From NCBI RefSeq assembly GCF_015291625.1, contig NZ_CP030047.1, positions 8,984,501 to 9,048,500 of the forward strand: a DNA stretch of 64,000 nt. Direction: 5' to 3'. Shown piece after piece: positions 54,166 to 63,175 of this stretch. The stretch comes from Bradyrhizobium sp. CCBAU 53421 (GTDB lineage: Bacteria; Pseudomonadota; Alphaproteobacteria; Rhizobiales; Xanthobacteraceae). Both the position numbers and the translations under genes were made by a program. Numbering within the stretch: position 1 is the stretch's first letter; every line of letters begins with the position of its first letter. Below the pieces are notes generated by a model, which searched no databases, was not told where the DNA came from, and saw only the letters and a list, made by a program, of their open reading frames with translations.

Positions 54166-54627
54166 ATGGGCCCATTGATGATCCCTTGCTGGCCACGTTT
54201 CCGGTCGATCGTCGCCGCCGCCGGCCTGCTCCTGATCTGCGCGATGCGCCCGGCCGCGGCGCTGGATATGCCGAGCCCGTTCGTCCAGGAGGTGCTGATC
54301 AAGAGCATCCTGGTCTCGCTCAACGACGCGGTGGCCGCGAACAATTTCACCGTGTTCCACACCAAGATATCAAAGCCGTTCCGCGACCAGTTTTCGCCGG
54401 ACAAGCTGAAGACGATCTTCAAGGACCTGGTCGACAAGCACGCGGTGTTCGACGCGGTCGTCGCCAAGCCGATCGTGCTCGATGAGGACGCCAAGATCGA
54501 CGACAAGGGCGTGCTCCGGCTGAAGGGCCATTTCGACACCACGCCCAAGCAGGTGAAGTATCAGCTCGGTTTCATCCCCTCCGACGGCGCGTGGAAGCTG
54601 TCGGGTATCTCGATCGATATCGAGTGA
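54166..54627 (+). CDS. exported protein of unknown function
   Basis: About 153 residues with a signal peptide (MIPCWPRFRSIVAAAGLLLIC-type, in parts; cleavage near AAALD). The mature part is hydrophilic, with SILVSLNDAVAANNFTVFHTKISKPFRDQFSP and a C-terminal KYQLGFIPSDGAWKLSGISI that reads like a small NTF2-like or cystatin-like fold. The start could be 54094, 54166 or 54178. It precedes a small zinc-binding-like gene by 12 bp and is probably cotranscribed with it. Confidence 0.65.
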   Translation: MGPLMIPCWPRFRSIVAAAGLLLICAMRPAAALDMPSPFVQEVLIKSILVSLNDAVAANNFTVFHTKISKPFRDQFSPDKLKTIFKDLVDKHAVFDAVVAKPIVLDEDAKIDDKGVLRLKGHFDTTPKQVKYQLGFIPSDGAWKLSGISIDIE

Positions 54628-54639
54628 GGAAGGCAGCCC

Positions 54640-54927
54640 ATGGCGGAGGTGAAATGCACCATCCATGGACTTCAGCAGAGAACCTTCGTCTGCCAACACA
54701 TCGCCGAAGGACTGGTGGATCGCAAGCGCGTCGGATTTTTCTGGACGCGTGACGACCCCGAGAACCCGCGCCCCGATGCTTGGTGCTCGGCTTGCCAAAG
54801 CAGGGTCGAAGCGACCGGCGGCGAATGGGTGGACGCTGCGCTGAAGCATCTTGAGCCGAAGATCCTGTGCGGCACTTGCTACGATTTCGCCAAGACCTTC
54901 CATATGGGTGAAGACCCGCGCTCCTAG
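54640..54927 (+). CDS. small cysteine-rich, probably zinc-binding protein
   Basis: 95 residues with four metal-ligand-like pairs: CTIH (6-9), CQH (18-20), CSAC (49-52) and CGTC (77-80). This would suit one or two zinc sites. No signal peptide. I recognise no named family, though similar short proteins are widespread in proteobacteria. GAGGAAGG-like sequence precedes the start. It is convergent with the CorC-type gene. Confidence 0.7.
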   Translation: MAEVKCTIHGLQQRTFVCQHIAEGLVDRKRVGFFWTRDDPENPRPDAWCSACQSRVEATGGEWVDAALKHLEPKILCGTCYDFAKTFHMGEDPRS

Positions 54928-54961
54928 CTCGTTGACCGCGTCACGCCGACGGCGGTCTGCC

Positions 54962-56266
54962 TCAGAACGCCGTCCCCGCCCGCTTCGGCTTCTCGGGCTC
55001 GGCGGCCTCGCGCGGGACGGCGACGATGCGCAGCGCCGTGATGCGGTTGCGCTCGCGGCGGAGCACGCGGAAGCGGAAGCCGTGGAAGGTGAAGCTCTGG
55101 CCGCGTTCGGGTATTGAGCGCGCCTCGTGGATCACGAGGCCGGCGACCGTGGTCGCCTCCTCGTCCGGCAGCCGCCAGTCCATCGCGCGGTTGAGGTCGC
55201 GGATCGGCACCGAGCCGTCGACCACGACCGAGCCGTCCGGCTGCGCGCGCACGCCGGCGACGACGACATCGTGCTCGTCGGAGATGTCGCCGACGATCTC
55301 CTCCAGGATGTCCTCCAGCGTCACCATGCCTTCGACCTCGCCATACTCGTCGACCACCAGGGCGAAATGGGTCTTGCGGCGGCGGAACGCCTTCAGCTGT
55401 TCGGAGACCGGACGCATCTCCGGCACGAACCAGGGCGGCAGCGCGATCGCGGAGGCATCGATCGCAGACATGTCGCCTTCATTGGCGCGCATCGCACGCA
55501 GCAGATCCTTGGCGTGGAGCACACCGACGATGTTCTCCGGCTTCTCGCGCCACAGCGGGATCCGGGTATATTCGCTGGCCAGCACCTCGCGCACCAGTTC
55601 CTCGGGCGGCAGGTCGGCGTTGACCATGGTCATCTCGGTGCGATGGACCATCACGTCGGAGACCTGCAGCTCGCTGAGGTCCAGCAACCCGCCGAGCATG
55701 TCGCGGTCCTGCTTCTCGACCTTGCCTTCGTGATGCAACAGATCGACCGCGCCGCGCAGCCGTTCGGTCGGCGACAGCACCGCCTGATGGGCGCCAACCT
55801 TGATGCCGAGCAGCTTCATCAGCGCCAGCACGATGGTCTCGATGATAGTGAGCAGCGGCCCCAGCACGAAGATGGTCAGCCGCATCGGCCGCGCGACCAG
55901 GAGCGAGATGCGGTCGGGCGCGTTGATCGCAATGGTCTTGGGCAGCACCTCGGCGAACACCACGACCATCACGGTCATGACCGCAGTGGCGTACAGCACG
56001 CCGACATCGCCGAACCAGGCGGTAAACACGCCGGTCGCCAGCGCCGAGGCGCCGATATTGGCGATGTTGTTGCCGAGCAGCAGCGCGCCGATCATGCGTT
56101 CGCGCATGTTGAACAGCTTCGAGACCACCCCGGCCTCGCTGTTACCCTGCTTCGACAGCCGCAGCATGCTGGCGCGCGAGGCGCCGGTCAGCGCCGTCTC
56201 ACTCGCCGCGAAGAATGCGGAGATCAGGAGACAGAGCAGCACGATCGAGAAGGTCAACCATCCCAC
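54962..56266 (-). CDS. CNNM/CBS-domain protein of the CorC/HlyC family
   Basis: 434 residues. An N-terminal CNNM domain with about four membrane segments (1-190, opening SIVLLCLLISAFFAASETALTGAS), a CBS pair (about 210-335, VSDVMVHRTEMTM and VDEYGEVEGMVTLEDILEEIVGDI) and a C-terminal CorC_HlyC FAD-like domain (about 350-430). The family, once called haemolysins, functions in magnesium or cobalt homeostasis or export. It lies next to aroB and aroK in an order usual for rhizobia. Confidence 0.93.
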   Translation of the reverse strand: MGWLTFSIVLLCLLISAFFAASETALTGASRASMLRLSKQGNSEAGVVSKLFNMRERMIGALLLGNNIANIGASALATGVFTAWFGDVGVLYATAVMTVMVVVFAEVLPKTIAINAPDRISLLVARPMRLTIFVLGPLLTIIETIVLALMKLLGIKVGAHQAVLSPTERLRGAVDLLHHEGKVEKQDRDMLGGLLDLSELQVSDVMVHRTEMTMVNADLPPEELVREVLASEYTRIPLWREKPENIVGVLHAKDLLRAMRANEGDMSAIDASAIALPPWFVPEMRPVSEQLKAFRRRKTHFALVVDEYGEVEGMVTLEDILEEIVGDISDEHDVVVAGVRAQPDGSVVVDGSVPIRDLNRAMDWRLPDEEATTVAGLVIHEARSIPERGQSFTFHGFRFRVLRRERNRITALRIVAVPREAAEPEKPKRAGTAF

Positions 56267-56284
56267 TGGCTTGATCCGTGGCTA

Positions 56285-56333
56285 GAGCATGATCCGGAAA
56301 AGTGTGTAGCGGCTTTCCGAAAAGATCATGCTC
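56285..56333. repeat. dispersed palindromic repeat, GAGCATGA family (copy 2)
   Basis: Arms GAGCATGATC/GATCATGCTC are exact reverse complements; inner GGAAA/TTTCC also pair. A second copy of the element at 2884-2932. It sits between the CorC-type start and the aroB stop. Confidence 0.8.
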
Positions 56334-56383
56334 AAATCAAAGAGATAGAGAGGGATGACGATCCGAAGGAGAGTCATCCCGCT

Positions 56384-57526
56384 CTAGACCTTCAGCTTGG
56401 CTTGCAGGAAGTCGCGCACCGGCTGCGGCTCGACATTGTTGGCAATCACGGCGCGGCCGACCGCCTCCAGCAGGATGAAGGTGAGCTTGCCGCGTTTGAC
56501 CTTCTTGTCCTGCGCCATCAGCGCCAGCAGTGCGTCGGCATCGGCAAGCCCTTCCTGGGTAAAGCCTGCGATATCCTGCAGGCGCGTCGGCAGTCCTACC
56601 GCAGAAAGATGACGCGCGATGCGCCCGGCATCGTCAGAGGAAATCATGCCGAGCTGCGCGGAGAATTCCGCTGCGAGCACCATGCCAACCGAGACGCCCT
56701 CGCCGTGGAACAGGCGATCGGAGAAGCCGGTCGCGGCTTCCAGCGCGTGGCCGAAGGTGTGGCCGAGATTGAGCAGCGCGCGCTCGCCGGTCTCGCGCTC
56801 GTCGCGGGAGACGATTTCGGCCTTGGCGCGGCAGGAGGTCGCGATCGCGTGCTCGCGCCCCGCGCCGCCTGTGAAGATGTCGGCGTGGTTCTTCTCGAGC
56901 CAGGCAAAGAACGCCTCGTCACCGAGGATGCCGTATTTCGCGACCTCGGCGTAGCCGGCGCGGAACTGGCGCGGCGACAGCGTGTCGAGCACCGAGGTGT
57001 CGGCAATGACAAGCACCGGCTGGTGGAAGGCCCCGATCAGGTTCTTGCCCTGCGGCGAGTTGATGCCGGTCTTGCCGCCGACGGAGGAATCGACCTGCGC
57101 GAGCAGCGAGGTCGGCACCTGCACGAAGTCGACGCCGCGGCGCAGGATCGAGGCCGCGAAGCCGGCGAGGTCGCCGACCACGCCGCCGCCGAGCGCGATC
57201 ACCAGATCGTTGCGCTCGATCTTGGCCGTGATCAGCGCCTCGCTGACCTTTGTCAGCGTGGCGTAGCTCTTCGAGCCTTCGCCCTCCTCGACCACGATCC
57301 GCGACGTCGGCACGCCTGCGGCGGCGAGCGACGCTTCAGTCGGCTCCAGCCAGTGTTTTGCGACGGTGCGGTCGGTGACGATGGCGGTCCGCACGCCGGG
57401 CCGCAGCGCCGCGACGCGTTCGCCGAGCGAGGCCAGCACATCGCGGCCGATGACGATGTCATAAGCGCGGTCGCCGAGCGCGACGTCGACGGTAACGGAG
57501 GCGGAGTGTTTCAGGGGCGCAGTCAT
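56384..57526 (-). CDS. aroB: 3-dehydroquinate synthase
   Basis: 380 residues. The NAD-binding and active-site blocks are clear: VVEEGEGSKSYATL, ALGGGVVGDLAGFAASILRRGVDFVQVPTSLLAQVDSSVGGKTGIN (in parts: LGGGVVGDLAGF, PTSLLAQVDSSVGGKTGIN) and NLGHTFGHALEA. It converts DAHP to 3-dehydroquinate, step 2 of the shikimate pathway. The ATG overlaps the aroK stop by 4 bp, so aroK-aroB are translated together. Confidence 0.97.
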   Translation of the reverse strand: MTAPLKHSASVTVDVALGDRAYDIVIGRDVLASLGERVAALRPGVRTAIVTDRTVAKHWLEPTEASLAAAGVPTSRIVVEEGEGSKSYATLTKVSEALITAKIERNDLVIALGGGVVGDLAGFAASILRRGVDFVQVPTSLLAQVDSSVGGKTGINSPQGKNLIGAFHQPVLVIADTSVLDTLSPRQFRAGYAEVAKYGILGDEAFFAWLEKNHADIFTGGAGREHAIATSCRAKAEIVSRDERETGERALLNLGHTFGHALEAATGFSDRLFHGEGVSVGMVLAAEFSAQLGMISSDDAGRIARHLSAVGLPTRLQDIAGFTQEGLADADALLALMAQDKKVKRGKLTFILLEAVGRAVIANNVEPQPVRDFLQAKLKV

Positions 57527-58155
57527 GAGGTCGCGTTCAATCCATCAGATGGTGGCTCGCCGGCCGGACGCACGCCGCACAGATGGGCGTGCAGGGCCTC
57601 GAGGCATTCGTCGACGATGCGGTCGTGCGGCACGTCGCGGGAAGCGATCGTCAGATCGGCGGTGCCGTAGACCGGCTCTCGCTCGCCGAGCAGCCGGTTC
57701 ACCGTCGCCTCGGGATCGGCGGTCTGCAGCAGCGGGCGATCGGCGCGGCGGCGGACCCGGCGCATGATGATATCGCTGTCGGCCTTGAGCCAGATCGAAA
57801 CCGCGCGGTCACGGATACGGTTGCGGGTTTCCTCGCGCATGAAGGCGCCGCCGCCGGTCGCCAGCACGATTGGGCCGCTGTCGAGGATACGGGCGATCAC
57901 CCGCGCCTCGCCATCGCGGAAATAGGCCTCGCCGTGGGTCTCGAAGATCTCCGGGATCGTCATGTCGGCTGCCGTCTCGATCTCGGTGTCGGCATCGGTG
58001 AACGGCAGCTTGAGCCGCGCCGCCATCCGCCGGCCGATGGTCGACTTGCCCGCCCCCATCATGCCGACCAGCACGATCGACCGCGGCCCCAGCGCGGCCG
58101 TGATATCGGCCTCCAGGGTCGGGTGGGTGGGCGCCGGGACGGCTGCGTCGGACAT
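57523..58155 (-). CDS. aroK: shikimate kinase
   Basis: 210 residues from ATG 58155; an ATG at 58200 would add 15 residues. Walker A GMMGAGKST (about 31-39), the shikimate-binding DADTEIE (about 55-61), GGGAFM and the lid RADRPLL. It phosphorylates shikimate at the 3-position. It precedes aroB with a 4-bp overlap. The N-terminal 25 residues are longer than in E. coli AroK, which is usual for rhizobia. Confidence 0.95.
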   Translation of the reverse strand: MSDAAVPAPTHPTLEADITAALGPRSIVLVGMMGAGKSTIGRRMAARLKLPFTDADTEIETAADMTIPEIFETHGEAYFRDGEARVIARILDSGPIVLATGGGAFMREETRNRIRDRAVSIWLKADSDIIMRRVRRRADRPLLQTADPEATVNRLLGEREPVYGTADLTIASRDVPHDRIVDECLEALHAHLCGVRPAGEPPSDGLNATS

Positions 58156-58300
58156 CAAAAAGCTCGGATATTGGGACGAATTGTTCAGAATTCGAGCCAC
58201 CTATACTACCCCCGGCGACACCGTTACCAGCGACTCTTGCAACGGCGCGGGGAACATGTTGGATGATTTCATTGGTTAATTCGCCGCCCGAGTCGCCTCC

Positions 58301-58447
58301 ATGCCCAGCCTGTTCCGCTTCCTGACGGTCGTCGCCGTGATTTTCGGGATCGGCTACGGCATCGTCTTCGCGCTGGCGAATTTCGTGCATCCGAAGCCAC
58401 GGGAAATGAGCGTGACCATCACGCCGGATAAGTTCCTCAAGAAATAG
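58301..58447 (+). CDS. 48-residue single-span membrane peptide
   Basis: A short gene between aroK and xerD. It encodes a basic N-terminus (MPSLFRF), one hydrophobic helix (about 7-29, VVAVIFGIGYGIVFALANF) and a polar tail ending ITPDKFLKK. It stops 5 bp before the xerD ATG, so it is probably cotranscribed. I recall homologues of similar length at this position in Bradyrhizobium, sometimes mislabelled 'histidine kinase'. The function is unknown. Confidence 0.7.
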   Translation: MPSLFRFLTVVAVIFGIGYGIVFALANFVHPKPREMSVTITPDKFLKK

Positions 58448-58452
58448 GCGCT

Positions 58453-59436
58453 ATGAGTCTTGGCATGACCGCTGCTGCCAAGAAGACCCCCGCAAAGTCC
58501 TCCGACGCCAAACTGACCGCGTTGTTCCTCGACATGCTCGCCGCGGAACAGGGCGCAGGCCGCAACACGCTCGACGCCTACCGGCGCGACCTCACCGATT
58601 TCTCCGATTACCTCGCCCATGCCGGCGCCGATTTCACCAGCGCCGACACCGAGGCGCTGCGCGGCTACCTCGCCGACCTCGACACCCGCGGCTTCAAGTC
58701 GACCAGCGTGGCGCGGCGGCTGTCGGCGATGCGGCATCTCTACCGCTTCCTGCTCAACGAGCGGGTCCGCGGCGACGATCCGGCCGCGATCCTGTCCGGC
58801 CCGAAGCGCGGCCGCGGCCTGCCCAAGGTGCTGTCGATCGCCGATGTCGACCGCATGCTGACCCGCGCCAGGGAGCTGACCCAGACCGACGTCTCGCCGG
58901 CGCAGCGGCTGCGCGCGCTGCGGCTATATTGCCTGCTCGAGGTGCTCTACGCCACCGGCCTGCGCGTCTCCGAGCTGGTGTCGCTGCCGGTGTCCGCGGC
59001 GCGGCGCGATGCGCGGATGATCGTGGTGCGCGGCAAGGGCAACAAGGAGCGGCTGGTGCCGCTGAACGACGCCTCGCGCCAGGCGATGGCGGACTATCTC
59101 GCCGCGCTGGAGGTGATGCAGCCGAAGGCGAAGAGAACAGCGCCGTCGAAATGGCTGTTTCCATCCTCCGGCGAGAGTGGCCATCTGACCCGGCAGCATT
59201 TCGCCCGCGACCTCAAGGAGCTCGCGGCAGCCTCCGGCCTCGCGCCGCGGCTGGTGTCCCCTCACGTGCTGCGCCACGCCTTCGCCAGCCATTTGCTGCA
59301 CAATGGCGCGGACCTGCGCATCGTGCAGACCCTGCTCGGCCATACCGATATTTCGACCACCCAGATCTACACCCATGTGGTCGAGGAGCGGCTGAAGAGC
59401 CTGGTCCGTGACCTGCATCCGCTGGCGGAGAAGTAA
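58453..59436 (+). CDS. xerD: tyrosine recombinase XerD
   Basis: 327 residues: an N-terminal SAM-like DNA-binding domain (about 20-110) and a C-terminal catalytic domain with the tyrosine-recombinase set: Arg in TGLRVSELVSL, Lys in RGKGNKERLVP, HVLRHAFASH, LLGHTDISTTQIYTHV with nucleophile Tyr. XerC/XerD resolve chromosome dimers at dif. An alternative ATG lies at 58465. Position beside aroK is conserved in rhizobia, so it is the housekeeping enzyme, not a phage integrase. Confidence 0.93.
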   Translation: MSLGMTAAAKKTPAKSSDAKLTALFLDMLAAEQGAGRNTLDAYRRDLTDFSDYLAHAGADFTSADTEALRGYLADLDTRGFKSTSVARRLSAMRHLYRFLLNERVRGDDPAAILSGPKRGRGLPKVLSIADVDRMLTRARELTQTDVSPAQRLRALRLYCLLEVLYATGLRVSELVSLPVSAARRDARMIVVRGKGNKERLVPLNDASRQAMADYLAALEVMQPKAKRTAPSKWLFPSSGESGHLTRQHFARDLKELAAASGLAPRLVSPHVLRHAFASHLLHNGADLRIVQTLLGHTDISTTQIYTHVVEERLKSLVRDLHPLAEK

Positions 59437-59555
59437 GTCCGGCGCCCGATACCTTCACCTGATCCGCCTTGACTTCCGCGTCGTCTCCGCAGAAAGAGCG
59501 TGGCCTGCCTGCGATCCCGAAGCGTGCATTCCGCCCGAATGCGCGTTAACCGATT

Positions 59556-59571
59556 GAAGTTACAAAACTTC
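59556..59571. promoter_or_regulatory. 16-bp inverted repeat ahead of accA
   Basis: Arms GAAGTT and AACTTC around ACAA, 57 bp before the accA start. The region is locally AT-rich. It could be an operator or part of the leader; no regulator is evident. Confidence 0.35.
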
Positions 59572-59628
59572 TTTACCACTCGCCAAAACCGCTTCGCCCC
59601 TCGCACCGTTCCTCCCTATATTGAGTTG

Positions 59629-60591
59629 ATGCCCGACCCGATGCGCAGCTATCTCGACTTCGAAAAACCCGTCGCCGAGCTTGAATCCAAGATCGACGAG
59701 TTGCGTGCGCTTGCCGCGAGCGGCAGCGACATCGGCGACGAGGTCGCGCGGATCGAGGACAAGGCGGCGCAAGCGCTCACCGACCTCTATGCCAGCCTGA
59801 CGCCGTGGCAGAAGACGCTGGTGGCGCGGCATCCGCAGCGGCCGCACTTCACCGATTTCATCGGCGGCCTGATCACCGAATTCACCCCGATGGCCGGCGA
59901 CCGCAAATTCGCCGACGACGAGGCCCTGATCGGCGGTTTCGGCCGCTTCCGCGGCGAGAGCATCTGCGTGGTCGGCCAGGAGAAGGGCGCCACCACCGAC
60001 AGCCGCATCAAGCACAATTTCGGCATGGCGCGCCCCGAGGGCTACCGCAAGGCGGTGCGCCTGATGGAGATGGCCGACCGGTTCGGCATCCCGGTGCTGT
60101 CGATCGTCGATTCCGCCGGCGCCTATCCCGGCATCGGCGCCGAGGAGCGCGGCCAGGCCGAGGCGATCGCGCGCTCGACCGACGCCTGCCTGTCTCTCGG
60201 CGTACCCAATGTCGCGATCGTCACCGGCGAAGGCATGTCGGGCGGCGCCATCGCCATCACCACCGCCAACCGCGTGCTGATGATGGAGCACGCGATCTAC
60301 AGCGTGATTTCGCCGGAGGCGGCGTCCTCGATCCTGTGGCGCGACGGCACCAAGGCGCAGGAAGCCGCCAACAGCATGAAGATCACCGCGCAGGACATGC
60401 TGCGCTTCGGCGTGATCGACCAGATCCTGAAGGAGCCCTCCGGCGGGGCTCATCGCGATCCCGCCGCGATGATCGCGACCACGGGCGACGCGATCGCCCA
60501 GGCGCTCAACGACCTACGAAATCTTGATCCGGACGCGATTCGCAAACAGCGGCGCCAGAAGTTCCTGGATATCGGCCGCAAGCTGGGCTGA
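59629..60591 (+). CDS. accA: acetyl-CoA carboxylase carboxyltransferase subunit alpha
   Basis: 320 residues, close to the E. coli length (319). Starts MPDPMRSYLDFEKPVAELESKI; core blocks include RPHFTDFI, KGATTDSRIKHNFGMARPEGYRKA and DSAGAYPGIGAEERGQAEAIA, with EGMSGGAIAI. With AccD it transfers carboxyl from biotin to acetyl-CoA, committing carbon to fatty-acid synthesis. ATG 59629 is the best start; the frame is open 43 codons further up without support. Confidence 0.96.
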   Translation: MPDPMRSYLDFEKPVAELESKIDELRALAASGSDIGDEVARIEDKAAQALTDLYASLTPWQKTLVARHPQRPHFTDFIGGLITEFTPMAGDRKFADDEALIGGFGRFRGESICVVGQEKGATTDSRIKHNFGMARPEGYRKAVRLMEMADRFGIPVLSIVDSAGAYPGIGAEERGQAEAIARSTDACLSLGVPNVAIVTGEGMSGGAIAITTANRVLMMEHAIYSVISPEAASSILWRDGTKAQEAANSMKITAQDMLRFGVIDQILKEPSGGAHRDPAAMIATTGDAIAQALNDLRNLDPDAIRKQRRQKFLDIGRKLG

Positions 60592-60754
60592 CCCGCCCAA
60601 ATCGCCGGATTTTTCGCCCAAATCGACCGATTTTGCCGTAATTGAGCCCCGAGCCGGGTCTTTAACGTTGCTTGAACCATGCCTGCTACCGTGAGGGCTG
60701 TCAGCCCCGGTTCAGGTTGCGAGCAGGGGTGGTCGAAGGCTAATATTTTACACA

Positions 60755-62314
60755 ATGGCTTCAGGGCATATTCGCCGTGTTGGGGTCGCGAAAATCGCCC
60801 GGTGGGTGTGGAGCTCGGACTTGACTCATCGCACGCTCGTACGCGCGCTTCTGACTTCGGCGGTCCTCGCCGCGGGTGTCATGCTCGCCGGCTGTGACAG
60901 CGACCAGATCTCGCTCGCGCAGAATGCCAAGGCCAACCAGCCGGTCCCGCCAAAGCTCGTCGCTGCCATGACCGAGAAGGACATGGATCTGCAGTCGCCG
61001 ATCCTGGTCCGGCTGTTCAAGCAGGAGGCCGAGCTCGAGGTCTGGAAGCAGACCCGCTCCGGCCAGTTTGCGCTGCTCAAGACCTATCCGATCTGCCGCT
61101 GGTCGGGCGATCTCGGCCCGAAGGTTCGCGAAGGCGATCGCCAGGCGCCGGAAGGGTTCTATTCGATCAACCCCAGCCAGATGAATCCGCAGTCGGCCTA
61201 TTACCTGTCGTTCAACACCGGCTATCCCAACGCCTTCGACAAGGCGCTCGGCCGCACCGGTTCGGAGCTGATGGTGCATGGCGACTGCTCGTCGCGCGGC
61301 TGCTACGCGATGACCGACGAGCAGATCGCCGAAATCTATTCGCTCGGCCGCGAGTCCTTCTTCGGTGGCCAGAAGGCGTTCCAGTTCCAGGCCTATCCGT
61401 TCCGGATGACGCCGGCGAACATGGCCAAGCACCGCAACAATCCGAACATGCCTTTCTGGAAGATGATCAAGGAAGGCAACGATCATTTCGAAGTGACGAA
61501 GCAGGAGCCGAAGGTCGACTTCTGCGAGAAGAAATACGTCTTCGACGCGGTGAAGCCGCCGGACGCGACGCGCGATCCGGTGTTCAATGCGTCGGCGAAG
61601 TGCCCGGCCTATGTGATCCCCGAGGAGGTCGCGAGCGCCGTGCGCGAGAAGGAGCAGCGCGACGACGCGGAGATGGCCAAATTGGCTGCGAAGGGCACGC
61701 CCGTGGCGCGTCTCAACACCGGCATCGATGGCGGCATGAACGCGATCTTCGCCTCCAAGATTCCGGAAGGAAACACCGGTCTGTCCGAAGGCGGCGACAG
61801 CCAGGCGCTGGCATCGATGTCGCTGGCCCGCGCCCCCGGCACGATCCCCGGAACGGTCAATCCGCCGCGGCCCAATCTCGCGGTCCAGCGGGAAGAGCCC
61901 GTGGTGGCGACGACGTCGTCGACCTCGGTCGCGACACCGTCGTCGGCCTCGGCGCCGGCCACCCGTGTTGCGTCGGCGAACGCGTCCGACAAATCCGAAG
62001 GATTCTTCTCGAGCTTTGCCCGCAAGGTCGGCATCGGTGACGCCACCGCCGACGCCAGCAAGCAGGCCGCGTCGCAGCCAGCTCCGGCCGCCGCCGCACC
62101 GGCCAAGCCGAAGGTTGCCGATGCCAAGCCGCAATCGGTGGTTCGGGTCGCCCCGAAGGCGGAGCCGAAGCAGGCCGCCAAGCCCGCTCCGAAGCCGCAG
62201 GTGACCAGCACCGCCGCCGCAGCGCCGGCCGCGACAGCGTCGACCCAGCTCGCCGGCTCCGCGCCGGTCGTACAGACCAACTCGTTCGACACCCGCTTCT
62301 CCGCGGTGAAGTAA
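60755..62314 (+). CDS. L,D-transpeptidase (YkuD/YafK-type) lipoprotein
   Basis: 519 residues with an N-terminal export segment and lipobox LAGC (Cys47). The catalytic part (about 70-290) has the YkuD-like motif HGDCSSRGCYAM, with His175 and nucleophile Cys183, and belongs to the YafK/DpaA-like branch that acts on peptidoglycan cross-links or lipoprotein attachment. The last 200 residues are Ala/Pro/Lys/Thr-rich and probably disordered. It is monocistronic. Whether it forms or removes bonds cannot be read. Confidence 0.88.
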   Translation: MASGHIRRVGVAKIARWVWSSDLTHRTLVRALLTSAVLAAGVMLAGCDSDQISLAQNAKANQPVPPKLVAAMTEKDMDLQSPILVRLFKQEAELEVWKQTRSGQFALLKTYPICRWSGDLGPKVREGDRQAPEGFYSINPSQMNPQSAYYLSFNTGYPNAFDKALGRTGSELMVHGDCSSRGCYAMTDEQIAEIYSLGRESFFGGQKAFQFQAYPFRMTPANMAKHRNNPNMPFWKMIKEGNDHFEVTKQEPKVDFCEKKYVFDAVKPPDATRDPVFNASAKCPAYVIPEEVASAVREKEQRDDAEMAKLAAKGTPVARLNTGIDGGMNAIFASKIPEGNTGLSEGGDSQALASMSLARAPGTIPGTVNPPRPNLAVQREEPVVATTSSTSVATPSSASAPATRVASANASDKSEGFFSSFARKVGIGDATADASKQAASQPAPAAAAPAKPKVADAKPQSVVRVAPKAEPKQAAKPAPKPQVTSTAAAAPAATASTQLAGSAPVVQTNSFDTRFSAVK

Positions 62315-62397
62315 GCGCGGCACTTCCCCGTCGTCCCGGCGAAGGCCGGCACGACGCGAGCGTCGCTTTCACGACGCAGTTGCACGATCCCTCCCCG

Positions 62398-62520
62398 CGT
62401 CGTCCTGGCGAAAGCCAGGACCCATAACCACCGCATGCAGTGATGGACGGGATCGTGGCCGCAGCGCCGCGCAGCAACTGAGATTTGGGGTAATGGGTCC
62501 TGGCTTTCGCCAGGACGACG
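62398..62520. repeat. inverted repeat with perfect 28-bp arms
   Basis: Arms at 62398-62425 (CGTCGTCCTGGCGAAAGCC...) and 62493-62520 are exact reverse complements, enclosing 67 bp. A degenerate relative (CGTCGTCCCGGCGAAGGCC) lies at 62330. This fills the gap between 62315 and 62745 with an ATGACG-type repeat near 62600; no gene is seen. Confidence 0.85.
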
Positions 62521-62745
62521 ATGGGGATGGGTCTCAATTCAAGTTGCTACACCACGCGGTGTCATCACCCACGAAAGCGGGCGATGGCAGTTGTCGTCAT
62601 TCAGGGGCTCGCGCAGCGAGAGCCCGGAATGACGAGGAGACAGTGCTCAACCTGGCTGAACGGCATCCTTCACCATCACATTCCGCTTGCCAATCACGCA
62701 CTGACGATCGTCAGATGATGCGCGGGGCACAGCCGGGAGATTGCG

Positions 62746-63141
62746 ATGGACGATCACACTGTGCGGATCGCGCTGCAGCGCCATTGGGAGGCGTCAGACG
62801 CCAGCGATTTCGAGCGCGAGCACGAAATCTACCGTGACGATGCGGTGCTCGATTATCCGCAATCCGGCGAGCGGATCCGCGGCCGGCGCAACATTCAGGA
62901 GAGCCGGACGGTGCAGCCGAACAAGAAGCGCTTCACGATCCGGCGCATGATCGGCGGCGGTGACCTGTGGATCACCGAATACATCCTCACCTATGACGAG
63001 AAGCCGTCCTGCGTGGTGAGCATCATGGAATTCCGCGACGGACTGGTCGCGCACGAGACGCAGTATTTCGCCGACCGGTTTGAGCCATCGGCCTCGCGCG
63101 CGCACATTGTCGAGCACGTCGACGGAGCGTCGACGCGTTGA
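62746..63141 (+). CDS. SnoaL/NTF2-like protein
   Basis: 131 residues with the cone-shaped NTF2/SnoaL fold pattern: ALQRHWEASDASDFEREHEIYRDDAVLDYPQSGERIRGRRNIQ at the start and EFRDGLVAHETQYFADRFEP at the end. These small proteins act as isomerases, cyclases or ligand carriers. GGGAGATT before the ATG is a fair ribosome site. No partner gene is adjacent and the substrate is unknown. Confidence 0.82.
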   Translation: MDDHTVRIALQRHWEASDASDFEREHEIYRDDAVLDYPQSGERIRGRRNIQESRTVQPNKKRFTIRRMIGGGDLWITEYILTYDEKPSCVVSIMEFRDGLVAHETQYFADRFEPSASRAHIVEHVDGASTR

Positions 63142-63175
63142 TCAGCAACACGAGTTGCGCCGCACCGGCTGGCCG

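Noticed and set aside
58453..59436. Phage integrase marking an integrated element
   Set aside because: The protein is a housekeeping XerD in conserved company with aroK, and no tRNA or phage gene is adjacent.
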